Below, in pieces: positions 1 through 8,087 of a stretch of 37,463 bases of DNA. The first letter of the stretch is position 1. Every line of letters begins with the position of its first letter. This stretch comes from Candidatus Thorarchaeota archaeon MP8T_1. Its GTDB lineage: Archaea > Asgardarchaeota > Thorarchaeia > Thorarchaeales > Thorarchaeaceae. The translations under genes and the position numbers were made by a program. The notes under the pieces were generated by a model. It had not been told where the DNA came from. It did not search any database and saw only the letters and a program-made list of their open reading frames with translations. The stretch spans positions 1 through 37,463 of the forward strand of contig PJER01000024.1 of assembly GCA_002825465.1 (NCBI GenBank). The letters are read 5' to 3'.

Positions 1-1
1 G

Positions 2-118
2 TTTGGCCTGGTATACAAAGTTACATACATTGTACGTGATCCGAAGGATATCCTTGGAAAAGGCTCGAATTTCACACATGAAATATCAAGATTCCAATTT
101 GAAGCTGAGAAAAGATAG
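2..118 (+). CDS. 3' end of a gene cut by the window start
   Basis: One plus-strand frame stays open from base 2 to a TAG at 116-118 and encodes the last 38 residues of a protein whose start lies outside the window. The other two frames close sooner. The tail reads FGLVYKVTYIVRDPKDILGK and then a charged end, which suggests one or two beta strands and a flexible C-terminus. No family can be named from so little. It converges on the M23-type gene, whose stop is 18 bases further on. An open frame this short could still be chance. Confidence 0.45.
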   Translation, partial: FGLVYKVTYIVRDPKDILGKGSNFTHEISRFQFEAEKR

Positions 119-136
119 AATTCATCAATCTTCCAA

Positions 137-835
137 TTAGCGTCTGAACACAATGATGACTACAATCCCATAGATTCCTACCAGTACTAGAGGTACTATT
201 ACAAGCGGACTGGTAATCACATTTGGTGCAGAGTGAGGATAGAAGATGGTGCTATTTGATGACAAAGCTACTGCTTCGAAAGTGGACTTTGCAGTAGACG
301 AAGAGTAATTGTAAGCACACACTTCGGACCCAAAATAAGAGAGCATATAGTGCAGGTGTGGATAGTTGTCACTGAACAATAGCGTAGCTAACTCATCTCC
401 TACCTCTACACGTTGGCCAAACACTGCTTCTATCATTGTACTTTGCAACGAGTTATTGGTCTCATCCAGAAATCCTGGTTCCAGAACAAGTTTGACTGAA
501 GAAGCCCAGTTCACTGCAATCATTATCTCGAACAATACATTTCCTGCATAGGGATTGACTTGCTCACTGAGTCCTGTTATAGTACCTGTGACAGGTGATA
601 CTATTGTGACATCATCTGAGATTACAAGGTCGATACCATTGTGAAAGACGCCTGGCTCTCCCCAGTCTGGTGTGTAGTATGCTGAGAGACGCTCGATTCG
701 ATCAGTCTCTGAAATAGGGAACTCCAAATTAGGCGCGTCAAAACTTGGAGATATTCCTAAGACCATAGTATAGCCAACTGCCAAAAGAACTGCAATCAAA
801 GGTAGAGCAAGTAGCATCTTTCGTTTTTTATTCAT
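137..835 (-). CDS. membrane-anchored M23-type (lysostaphin-like) metallopeptidase domain protein
   Basis: The M23 fold is a small zinc endopeptidase known mainly from bacterial cell-wall hydrolases and their regulators. With the ATG at 835 the protein has 232 residues. It starts with a basic patch and hydrophobic helix (MNKKRKMLLALPLIAVLLAV) and ends with a second helix (PLVIVPLVLVGIYGIVVIIV) and FRR. The domain between them would lie outside the cell. The expected zinc ligands are present: H65 and D69 in HNGID, and the HLH pair H160/H162; the strand VSPVTGTITGL is typical of the family. A longer start at 877 would place 14 polar residues before the signal helix and has no better ribosome site. 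The gene lies just downstream of the histidine kinase and is probably cotranscribed. An archaeon without murein would need another substrate, so the role is unknown. Confidence 0.8.
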   Translation of the reverse strand: MNKKRKMLLALPLIAVLLAVGYTMVLGISPSFDAPNLEFPISETDRIERLSAYYTPDWGEPGVFHNGIDLVISDDVTIVSPVTGTITGLSEQVNPYAGNVLFEIMIAVNWASSVKLVLEPGFLDETNNSLQSTMIEAVFGQRVEVGDELATLLFSDNYPHLHYMLSYFGSEVCAYNYSSSTAKSTFEAVALSSNSTIFYPHSAPNVITSPLVIVPLVLVGIYGIVVIIVFRR

Positions 836-889
836 CTCAGACACTTCGATACGTGTCCAGCTGTGGAAAATAAGCATTACTTGATTTGA

Positions 890-2131
890 CTAACCAGAAG
901 ATGGTATCTTGATAATGTACCTTGTAGAAGTGCCTTCATCGCGACCAACCAGTTCAATAGATCCACCATGTGATTCTAAGACTATCTTTGAGAGATAGAG
1001 TCCAATACCACTCTCTGAATCCACTTGTGATCCTCTTTTGAAGAGGTGCTCTCTTTTACTCGCTGGGATACCTGGACCATTGTCATCAATTGTAATAATA
1101 AAGTCCTTTTCTTTAAGAGATATATTTACCCAGACTTTAGGTTCCATACTAGCATACTGAGCTGCATTTCTGAAGATATTCTGCCAGACCATGGGAAGCA
1201 ACCTGCTAGCTGTGAAGGAGGTCTTACTCACTTCTCTATCGCTTGATACCTCAATCTTCAGATTTCCGTGAGTCCTTTCAGATTCACGAGCAACCTCTTT
1301 GATATGTTTTACCAAGTCTGTTCCGGGCTGTTCAAGTGGCATAGAGAAGACATGAAGAAGCTGCACCATTCGACTACCTAGACTCAATGACTGTGTGAGA
1401 TTTTCTTTGACCTTATCAGTGTCAATGTTAGCAAAGAGTTCTGCAACTTCGATCAGACCCAATAAGGCTTGCAGGTCATTTCGTAGGTCATGCCGTAGGA
1501 GTTGAGTATAGACCTCTAGTTCCCTCTGTTTTCTTGAATTCTCAGCATTTTGTTGCTCTAACTGCGAAACATACCTCTCTAAAGTGTAAGAAACAACCAA
1601 CACAAAGAAGGTGATAACTATTGCAGTGGCTACCTGGCTGTCAATCTCTGCAAATGGAATTCCAAAAACATACACAGGTATACATCCCATCATTGCTGTC
1701 ATCACAATACCTTGTAGAAGGACTACTACCGTTTTCGAAAGGAGTGTACCGCCAATGAGTGCCACAAGAACCCAAACCATCAGGCGAGGTAGATCATTTG
1801 GTGTCCAGCTAGATCCAAAGAGGAAGAGGAGTGATGGTAGGATGGTGATTGCACCAAGTGAGATGGTCATGACAGTATTATAGTACTTCGTCCTTGTTCC
1901 GAGATATAGGATAAATGCCAGTAAGACAGCACCCAGAAAGGTGGCATTACTGAATAACATAATCTCACTAGTGAATTGAACTATTGAGAAGATAGGAATT
2001 GCTAGAAGAAGCAGCGATGAGAGTAGACGTGTTTGTTGCCGCTTTCGTGTCTCCTGTATAGATGGATGTGGCTCAACGAGGCTGGAGAGAAGCTTGCTCC
2101 CTTTTTCCACAAATCCCCGATTCCCACTCAT
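890..2131 (-). CDS. membrane sensor histidine kinase
   Basis: This is a two-component sensor kinase of 413 residues. About six hydrophobic segments (36-56, 63-79, 84-106, 115-131, 136-158, 165-185) are followed by a short coiled coil (186-210). The dimerisation box RHDLRNDLQALLG carries the likely phospho-acceptor H214. The ATPase domain is complete: N box WQNIFRNAAQYA (316-327), G1 DDNGPGIP (349-356) and G2 SESGIGLYLS (372-381). There is no recognisable extracellular sensor, so the membrane helices or membrane state may be sensed. The ATG follows GTGATG, a good archaeal ribosome site. No response regulator lies nearby, which is common for archaeal kinases. The M23-type gene follows 54 bases after its stop. 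Confidence 0.9.
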   Translation of the reverse strand: MSGNRGFVEKGSKLLSSLVEPHPSIQETRKRQQTRLLSSLLLLAIPIFSIVQFTSEIMLFSNATFLGAVLLAFILYLGTRTKYYNTVMTISLGAITILPSLLFLFGSSWTPNDLPRLMVWVLVALIGGTLLSKTVVVLLQGIVMTAMMGCIPVYVFGIPFAEIDSQVATAIVITFFVLVVSYTLERYVSQLEQQNAENSRKQRELEVYTQLLRHDLRNDLQALLGLIEVAELFANIDTDKVKENLTQSLSLGSRMVQLLHVFSMPLEQPGTDLVKHIKEVARESERTHGNLKIEVSSDREVSKTSFTASRLLPMVWQNIFRNAAQYASMEPKVWVNISLKEKDFIITIDDNGPGIPASKREHLFKRGSQVDSESGIGLYLSKIVLESHGGSIELVGRDEGTSTRYIIKIPSSG

Positions 2132-2280
2132 CTTTCATCACATCAGGTTACAAATTTAATGCGTAATACTTTGAATATAAGGAAAATCCGTCTAGTTCTG
2201 CTACTCACACCCATATCCAATGTCATACAAAGACATGTAAGGAATATTGGGAGAATAGTATGTGTCTAGTTCAATAGGGG

Positions 2281-3072
2281 ATGCATAGGCTGAAGAATAA
2301 AATCTTCTACTTCACCGGAACAGGCAACTCTCTAATGGTCGCAAGAGCAATCGGAAAAGCTCTTGGAAATACAGAGGTCTCTTCGGTCACCAAGATCCAA
2401 GAAGAACAAGGTATCTATGATATAGTTGGCTTTGTATTCCCGGTCTATTGGGGGGGACTTCCTCAGAGGTTACTATCATCCATTACACACCTGAAAAATA
2501 TTCGCGCAGACTATATATTCGCAATAGAAACGCATGCTGGTGGACCCGGAAGAGCACTTCCGCAGCTGAAAGAAGAGCTCCAGAAAATTGGTCTTGACCT
2601 CTCTGCTGGATTTCTTCTCAGAATGCCCTCAAACTACATTGTTGGGTATGTTGCACCATCAGATCAAAGCATCAAGAGAAATCTTGGGAATGCAGATGAA
2701 GCAATACTGGAATTCTTGGAGTTGATTAGAAACAGATCTGTTATCCTTCCGTCATCCATCTTCTCCTCTTTCTCAGGGATGCATACAAGCTATACGCAGT
2801 TCCTTGCAAGAGTAAGTAGATCCGATGAATCATTTTGGGTTGACGATAATTGTACTGCTTGTGAAATATGTGCAAGAATCTGTCCCTCCCAAAATATTGA
2901 GATGAAAGAAAACAGACCCACTTGGATGCATAACTGTGAATTATGTCTGGCCTGTATCAACTGGTGTCCAGAGAGAGCGATTCAATATGGCTCTGGAACT
3001 GAGACTAGAGGTCGCTATACGAACCCACGCATTACTGTTCAGGACATGGAGACTTATTCGATTCATTTTTAG
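2281..3072 (+). CDS. EFR1-family flavodoxin/ferredoxin fusion protein
   Basis: An electron-transfer protein of 263 residues. Residues 6-150 form a flavodoxin-like domain that begins with the FMN phosphate loop YFTGTGNSLMVARAI and includes FVFPVYWGG, a second flavin contact. The C-terminal part holds two 4Fe-4S clusters in bacterial-ferredoxin spacing: C191, C194, C197, C201 and C219, C222, C225, C229. This architecture matches the EFR1 ferrodoxin family, which is soluble and of uncertain partner. An in-frame stop lies just upstream of the ATG, so the start is fixed unless translation starts further inside. It runs codirectionally with the next gene, another flavin protein, 36 bases away, and the two probably form a redox operon. 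A run of seven G near 2450 is read through in frame. Confidence 0.9.
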   Translation: MHRLKNKIFYFTGTGNSLMVARAIGKALGNTEVSSVTKIQEEQGIYDIVGFVFPVYWGGLPQRLLSSITHLKNIRADYIFAIETHAGGPGRALPQLKEELQKIGLDLSAGFLLRMPSNYIVGYVAPSDQSIKRNLGNADEAILEFLELIRNRSVILPSSIFSSFSGMHTSYTQFLARVSRSDESFWVDDNCTACEICARICPSQNIEMKENRPTWMHNCELCLACINWCPERAIQYGSGTETRGRYTNPRITVQDMETYSIHF

Positions 3073-3108
3073 CATGGAATAACCACTGTTTCTCCGCGTG
3101 GTGTTAGA

Positions 3109-3816
3109 TTGACGAGAGTCCTTGCTGTAAATGGTAGTGCCCGAATGGAAAAGGGTGACACCCATAAGATCCTAACTGCATTCCTCGATGGAATGAAAGA
3201 TGCCAATGCAACAATTGAGACCATCTTTGCCAAACGTTACAAAATCAGACCCTGTCTGGGTGAATTCCAATGCTGGTTTGAGAAGGTCGGAAAATGTATC
3301 CAAAAAGACGATATGGAGCAACTCTACCCAAAATTTCGAGAAGCTGACATCCTTGTTCTAGCGATTCCAATATACTTCCCATTCCCTGGAGAGATACAGA
3401 ACCTGTTGAATCGATTAATGCCCCTGGTGGAACCGATTCTCGAGTTTCATGATGGTCGTACACGGGCAAAGTTTCATGATAATGTCAAGATTTCCAAGAT
3501 AGTTCTGGTCTCGACGGGAGGTTGGTGGGAGAAAGAGAATATGACTCCTATCATTGATTTCGTTGACCATATTGCAAAAGATGCTAGTGTGGAGTTTTCA
3601 GGAGCGCTTCTGAGACCGCATGCATTTCTCATGGATCAATACAAAGAACAGACAGGAGAAATTCTGGCTGCTGCAAAGAGGGCTGGGACCCAATTGATCA
3701 AAGAAGGTAGAATGTCTTCAGATACTTTGGATGTTATCAGTAAACCACTTCTACCTGAGAAAGAACTGAGAGAGCTGTACAATAAAATGTACCACCAAGC
3801 AAAAGAATCCAGCTAA
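3109..3816 (+). CDS. NAD(P)H-dependent FMN reductase / iron-sulfur-flavoprotein-like protein
   Basis: A flavodoxin-fold protein of 235 residues. It starts with the strand and FMN loop VLAVNGSARMEKGDTHKIL and continues with ADILVLAIPIYFPFPGEIQNLLNRL, the flavin-contact region seen in NADPH-dependent FMN reductases. Cysteines at 49, 55 and 63, followed by KDDM, resemble the cysteine cluster of archaeal iron-sulfur flavoproteins, but I count one cysteine too few for certain 4Fe-4S binding. The start is TTG, preceded by GGTGT at a suitable distance. The gene follows the EFR1-type gene and probably shares electrons or substrate with it. Substrate is unknown; a quinone, flavin or disulfide is possible. 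Confidence 0.85.
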   Translation: MTRVLAVNGSARMEKGDTHKILTAFLDGMKDANATIETIFAKRYKIRPCLGEFQCWFEKVGKCIQKDDMEQLYPKFREADILVLAIPIYFPFPGEIQNLLNRLMPLVEPILEFHDGRTRAKFHDNVKISKIVLVSTGGWWEKENMTPIIDFVDHIAKDASVEFSGALLRPHAFLMDQYKEQTGEILAAAKRAGTQLIKEGRMSSDTLDVISKPLLPEKELRELYNKMYHQAKESS

Positions 3817-3819
3817 CAG

Positions 3820-5334
3820 CTAGAAAGCTCTCTTAAATGTTAAACAGAGTTCTCCATCCAATGATTCAGTATTATGTTGGTGTTCAAGACTTCCACCATA
3901 TCGTTCCATTAACAACCAGACCATGAACAGTTCGAGATCAACAACGCTATACTTCAATGAGATTGGATTTTCCGACCAGATATTGATCTCTGCAACAGAT
4001 TTTGCAGTGCAGGGTCCAAGAATAACGTTGATTTTCCTCTTTGATTCATTGACTCTTATTGAAAGTTTCTTTCCATTGTCTTGATTTTGCTTCATGCATT
4101 TATTCATGAGATTGGAGAACACGATGTCGATCAGATCATCTGCAACAATCTGTAATTTATCGTCAATGATTGGTGATTCTAATTCTAGATTACCATTATT
4201 AGCTTCTCTCATATTCGTTTCAAAATCAGAAAGAACATGCTTCAATGTTACTGGCCATGTGATAGAGGTCTCATTCTCTTTTATTCTGATCAGCCGCTCA
4301 ACTTGCCGATTTACATGTGTGGATTCTCTTAGCAAATCTGTTGCTAGTTTCTGATAATCAGATATTGATGCAATCTCTTCAGCTTGATACCCGATCAGTT
4401 CAAGATAGGCAGAGATTCCTTGTAGCAGATTTCCAATCTTATGAGTCCAGAGTCGTAAATAGAATTCAGTTTCCTCTCTGGATCTCTCCAATTGAGTGGT
4501 TCGTTCTCTAACCAATGACTCAAGGACTCTATGTGGCTCTACAATTGAAGTGATAATCATTGTTGCAGCAAGAAGAACAAATCCGAAGGCAACGCCGCTA
4601 AACCAGAGCAGCTCAGCTACTTGGAAAGGACTTTCAATTACTAGAAAGATTAGAAACGACAATATCCATAGCACGAGAGCAAGAGACGAAGCCAAGATAA
4701 TACTCTCATGCTTTCGCTTCCACTCACGTAGATATCGAAACAGTGAAAGAAATGCGGAAAATCCAAAGATAATTGATACAGTAAATCCCTCGACAGAGAG
4801 GTCTACAAGTCCATTGCCAGTCAGGGTGAATAGAGGTTCTGGGCTTAATAGAAGAGAAAGTGAAAAGAATGGTTGTATCATAAAGCCCCAAAGGAGTGCG
4901 ATATTTCTTGCTCTAGGTGTCATTTCTCTATGACCAACGAGTGAGCCACCAAGTACTCCTGGAGCCACTAAAAAGGCAAGAGCAGCTACAATAGTTAGGT
5001 TCCGATGCCTACCAGAGAAGATGGACCATGCTGATGCAGGGTGCGTTATGAGGTAGAGAAAAGCGAGAAGAACTACATTGGCACCAAGTAACATTATGAT
5101 GAAATTACGAAGTCTACCTTCTTGTGTATATTGAACAAATGAGTACGTTGCAACTATTCCAGATACGATTGCTAACATTGCAACTGAAACAAGCATCCAG
5201 AAACTAAACTCGTCTGGATTAAGATAGACCCATGCAAGACCACTCATAAGGCATAGGATTACTACTATGATGAACGAACTGAACATCACAAGAATTCCAA
5301 TGTCGTGACGATGATTCCTGAAAGTTCTTTGCAA
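3820..5334 (-). CDS. polytopic membrane histidine kinase with degenerate ATPase domain
   Basis: About eight membrane helices fill the first 260 residues. A coiled coil follows (VEPHRVLESLVRERTTQLER), then a dimerisation-type helix ETEFYLRLWTHKIGNLLQG with H298 in the phospho-acceptor position. The ATPase domain keeps an N-box-like FSNLMNKCMKQ. At the DxGxG site it reads ILGPCTAKSVAEI and the glycine-rich G2 loop is replaced by SVVDLELFMVWLLM, so ATP binding is doubtful. It may be a pseudokinase or signal-relay scaffold. I set the start at TTG 5334 because GAGGAG lies nine bases upstream and directly overlaps the stop of the roadblock/longin gene. A longer ATG start at 5397 would overlap that gene by 50 bases. 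It is the last gene of the signalling cluster. Confidence 0.8.
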   Translation of the reverse strand: MQRTFRNHRHDIGILVMFSSFIIVVILCLMSGLAWVYLNPDEFSFWMLVSVAMLAIVSGIVATYSFVQYTQEGRLRNFIIMLLGANVVLLAFLYLITHPASAWSIFSGRHRNLTIVAALAFLVAPGVLGGSLVGHREMTPRARNIALLWGFMIQPFFSLSLLLSPEPLFTLTGNGLVDLSVEGFTVSIIFGFSAFLSLFRYLREWKRKHESIILASSLALVLWILSFLIFLVIESPFQVAELLWFSGVAFGFVLLAATMIITSIVEPHRVLESLVRERTTQLERSREETEFYLRLWTHKIGNLLQGISAYLELIGYQAEEIASISDYQKLATDLLRESTHVNRQVERLIRIKENETSITWPVTLKHVLSDFETNMREANNGNLELESPIIDDKLQIVADDLIDIVFSNLMNKCMKQNQDNGKKLSIRVNESKRKINVILGPCTAKSVAEINIWSENPISLKYSVVDLELFMVWLLMERYGGSLEHQHNTESLDGELCLTFKRAF

Positions 5335-5343
5335 CGTGTACAA

Positions 5344-5349
5344 CTCCTC
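5344..5349 (-). promoter_or_regulatory. ribosome binding site that decides the degenerate kinase start
   Basis: On the minus strand GAGGAG overlaps the TGA of the preceding gene and stands nine bases before a TTG codon at 5334. This supports translational coupling and a TTG start over the overlapping ATG upstream. Confidence 0.6.
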
Positions 5350-5824
5350 ATATTTGTTCTCTAGAATTAGTGAAAATTTGATTAGCCAGACACTCAACGA
5401 ATGACTTCGTGTTCTGATTTACTGCTCCCGTCGATATGGTGTTCCAGAATGAGTCAATTATAGATGGAGATTCCAAGAGATTATTGACGAACACATTCAG
5501 TTTTTGAATTACATTATGGGGTCTACCCCTAAAGATGTATGAAATCAAGAAGGGTGATGCTATCTTCATAAGTAATGTATAGCCACCAAATCGTATTTCA
5601 TCAAGAGACAGATGAAACATCAAATCACTCATAGATCTAAAAGTTGCTAGATAACTCGAAAGAAGAACTTCATCACTCTTTATATTCGGTTGAAACTCTA
5701 CTGACATGAGACTGATACCCGAGTCTATTGCGGTAAGAACGAGTAATACTGATTCTTCTTCTACTGAATACGGTGAATCAAGTAAAAAATCTTCTACCTG
5801 GTGATCGTCATCTATCAACAACAT
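5348..5824 (-). CDS. longin/roadblock-like signalling protein
   Basis: A soluble protein of 158 residues. The core from about residue 26 alternates strands and helices: VLTAIDSGISLMSVEFQP, then a helix SSYLATFRSMSDLMFHL, then DEIRFGGYTLLMKIASPFLISYIFRG, then a helix NVIQKLNVFVNNLLES. This pattern is what I know from Asgard proteins carrying a longin- or roadblock-like sensor module, often found near small GTPases. The assignment is by eye. The ATG at 5824 has GGAG eight bases upstream; a longer ATG at 5887 has no ribosome site. The TGA overlaps the ribosome site of the degenerate kinase, so the two are translationally coupled, and this protein may be its cytosolic partner. Confidence 0.75.
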   Translation of the reverse strand: MLLIDDDHQVEDFLLDSPYSVEEESVLLVLTAIDSGISLMSVEFQPNIKSDEVLLSSYLATFRSMSDLMFHLSLDEIRFGGYTLLMKIASPFLISYIFRGRPHNVIQKLNVFVNNLLESPSIIDSFWNTISTGAVNQNTKSFVECLANQIFTNSREQI

Positions 5825-5927
5825 ATCTTCATCTCCAATATGCGATTCACTATGGATGTATGGGAGGAGAGAATGAGGAAAGCCCATCTCTTTTCGATTA
5901 AGCTCAACTCACGACTCCTCCTAGATT

Positions 5928-7310
5928 TTAGTGAACAACTCTTGTTGCCATTACACGGTCCATGCGTCCGGTGATAGCTGTCCAGAAAACTAGAAAGCTC
6001 AGGACAACTAGTCCGTATCCATAGTCAAGACCACCCAATCCAATAATCATGGGAGGCAAACGTATGATGAAGAACAGGACAATAGCAATTGATATGCCTA
6101 GAGGCCGTAAGCCGCCAGTAATCCTGTTATTACGCATTCGTTTCCATGCACCAAAGAATAGAGCAGATGGTAACAACATGAGCCCAATGGTTGGAACAAT
6201 AACATAGAGCAGATCCAGAAATGCTGAACCAATACTCGTTGGGTATGCCTGAGCAATCAATATTGACAGAGGTACAAAGACAACCAAGGGGACAAGTGCA
6301 ACACTTTTCCATCCTGCCGCATAAATCGCTCCAACAGAGAGCATGGTCAATGCATATCCTGTCAGAATGAATTCAATGTAGATACCAGTAGGTGATGGAA
6401 ACATGTTAAGGTTTTCAAGCATCCCAGTCATCTGACCAATGCCAAACATCAGAAATGCTATCATGTACAAGAAAGTAGGTGTCTGTTTTGTTTCAGTCCA
6501 TCTTCCGTATAGGTATGATGAGGTTCCGATTGCAAGCATGATTGCCATTGCACCCATTATAGCAATTGATAGTAATGTGACATCAGCGAAGAATCCCCCA
6601 AGCTGAACGCTGGAGAGAATCAAGACCGGTGCGGCAAAGGCAATTCCATATCCAACCAGCTCAAAAGTGATCTTTTGGTCTGGACGGAGGAATGTAAAAG
6701 CAACCATCGCTGGTCCCATGAGGGCTATAAACAATGTGAGTAGTGCTTCTACACCAACAAGCAAATCAAAGTACAACACAGGTAGTCCTGCAATCTGTGT
6801 CATAAGAAAGAACGCTAATGATGCACCAGTTCCTCGTCTTGTTTGTTTTGTGAGCCATGCAAAAAGGCCCCCAATACCAGCCAAGATGATCGAAGGTACT
6901 AGCACTCCAATCATTAGAAGGAAATCAGCTGTCTGTGGATACGCTTCTGCGAGATAGAATAGAATGATTGATGCAAACCCAGCTACTGCTGGAATTGAAT
7001 AAAATCGTCTTGCACCAAGTATCATAGCTGCAGCACCACCTAAGAGTACAACCTCTACTGCGGTTGCTGCATAGAATGCATAATAGGTATCCAGAAGGAT
7101 TGCCTGTCCAGTTATTTCTTCAATATATGTTGCTAAAGCTCCAAGGCTCAAGACAACAAATCCCAAAGCGACAATGTAGAGTGGCCTGAACATTCTTCGA
7201 GCATCAGAGTCTGTTACAGAAGATCTCTTTCTACTGTAATAGATGATAGTCAAAGCAGCCACCAGTGTCGCTAAACCAAGATAGAGTTGAGTTATTTCGT
7301 ATACTCCCAT
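5928..7310 (-). CDS. polytopic membrane protein, about 14 segments, function unknown
   Basis: A hydrophobic protein of 460 residues with about 14-15 membrane helices joined by short loops. The longest polar stretches are YYSRKRSSVTDSDARRMFR near the N-terminus and WLTKQTRRG and WKRMRNNR further on; their positive charge suggests they face the cytosol. I do not recognise a transporter signature, a cofactor motif or a conserved charged residue in the membrane beyond scattered D and E. The ATG at 7310 is preceded by AGGA; a GTG at 7319 is an alternative. It stands between two roadblock-like genes, so it may be the membrane receptor or anchor of the cluster, but transport is equally possible. Confidence 0.8.
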   Translation of the reverse strand: MGVYEITQLYLGLATLVAALTIIYYSRKRSSVTDSDARRMFRPLYIVALGFVVLSLGALATYIEEITGQAILLDTYYAFYAATAVEVVLLGGAAAMILGARRFYSIPAVAGFASIILFYLAEAYPQTADFLLMIGVLVPSIILAGIGGLFAWLTKQTRRGTGASLAFFLMTQIAGLPVLYFDLLVGVEALLTLFIALMGPAMVAFTFLRPDQKITFELVGYGIAFAAPVLILSSVQLGGFFADVTLLSIAIMGAMAIMLAIGTSSYLYGRWTETKQTPTFLYMIAFLMFGIGQMTGMLENLNMFPSPTGIYIEFILTGYALTMLSVGAIYAAGWKSVALVPLVVFVPLSILIAQAYPTSIGSAFLDLLYVIVPTIGLMLLPSALFFGAWKRMRNNRITGGLRPLGISIAIVLFFIIRLPPMIIGLGGLDYGYGLVVLSFLVFWTAITGRMDRVMATRVVH

Positions 7311-7322
7311 AGCTAACACTTC

Positions 7323-7772
7323 CTATAACACAGTCTTTCCCCAATCCATAGCGGATTTCTTAGCTTTCTCACCCACTGACTGGGTCCATTCCTTCACACT
7401 CTCACCGACATCTGAAGCAGCTGTCTTGTCCATAGAAACCAACTCGCATACTAAATCAAGAACTCCGTCGGTGACCTGTCCGTTACTTTCACGTACGAGG
7501 TTTACGACTTGCTGATTCTTAGATTCAGACTCTGCAACTGGTTCATTAGCTCCATGAAGTGTGACGACATGGTAATCATCAGAGCTGCCTATCAGCAGCT
7601 TCATGTCTCCAAATCGGAGTTCTTCCACTTGATTGCCATCAGCAATTCTTTTGATGAACATCTGAACTGCTGATACAAAACCACCAAACAGGGTTGCATC
7701 GCCACCGATGGAATCCCATCCAACAGAAGCAACTGTTTCCCCTGCTTGATTGACTAGCAATATTCCGTACAT
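7323..7772 (-). CDS. roadblock/longin-like protein with amphipathic tail
   Basis: A protein of 149 residues. The first 80 fit a compact roadblock/longin pattern: strand GILLVNQAGETVASVGW, helix LFGGFVSAVQMFIKRIA, then VEELRFGDMKLLIGSS and YHVVTLHG. A linker rich in E, S and N leads to two helices; the last, VKEWTQSVGEKAKKSAMDWG, looks amphipathic and could touch the membrane. In eukaryotes and bacteria (MglB) such domains bind Ras-like GTPases; the GTPase two genes upstream is the obvious partner, by inference. GGAG stands nine bases before the ATG. The stop is 12 bases before the start of the polytopic membrane gene, so cotranslation is likely. Confidence 0.8.
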   Translation of the reverse strand: MYGILLVNQAGETVASVGWDSIGGDATLFGGFVSAVQMFIKRIADGNQVEELRFGDMKLLIGSSDDYHVVTLHGANEPVAESESKNQQVVNLVRESNGQVTDGVLDLVCELVSMDKTAASDVGESVKEWTQSVGEKAKKSAMDWGKTVL

Positions 7773-7820
7773 TTTGTTTTACTCCATAAATTATCAAACT
7801 GTGTTATCATGATCAAATTG

Positions 7821-8084
7821 TTACATCGAACCAAACCAATCTGTAGTCTTATCGAGGGCATCTTTGTTCTCGTCCTTCGATGTCGCGACTGCAGCTTCGA
7901 CATCTCTCACCTGGAACCCTCTATCTACGAACACGACAAGCGAATGCTTCTTTGAACAGCTGACAGTAATCATAGCTGGTAGTCGTGTGGCCTTCATGAT
8001 GGCGTCTTCATCCACATCAACTCTCACAAGAGTTCCATCTTTACATGTGGGACAATTAAACGGATTCAAAGTCACTATAGCCAT
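7821..8084 (-). CDS. CxxC mini-protein of the GTPase operon
   Basis: A small protein of 87 residues. CPTC at 11-14 and C43 plus H47 (CSKKH) could make one zinc site; the rest predicts a few strands (GTLVRVDVDEDAI, AMITVSC, HSLVVFVDRG) and an acidic C-terminal helix. I do not know a named family, but the CPxC, LVRVDVDEDA and HSLVVFVD pattern resembles small proteins I associate with Asgard GTPase loci. GAGGTG stands six bases before the ATG, and the GTPase stop is only three bases upstream, so the two are translated from one message. Adaptor or GTPase partner is a guess. Confidence 0.75.
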   Translation of the reverse strand: MAIVTLNPFNCPTCKDGTLVRVDVDEDAIMKATRLPAMITVSCSKKHSLVVFVDRGFQVRDVEAAVATSKDENKDALDKTTDWFGSM

Positions 8085-8087
8085 ATT

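Noticed and set aside
2450..2456. Run of seven G in the EFR1-type gene, possible frameshift
   Set aside because: The frame reads through correctly as YWGGLP, matching the flavodoxin contact, so no frameshift is needed.
4094..4933. Several plus-strand open frames
   Set aside because: They are antisense shadows of the degenerate kinase; no family pattern or ribosome site.
5335..5397. Longer start of the degenerate kinase at 5397
   Set aside because: It would overlap the upstream gene by 50 bases, while GAGGAG serves the TTG at 5334.
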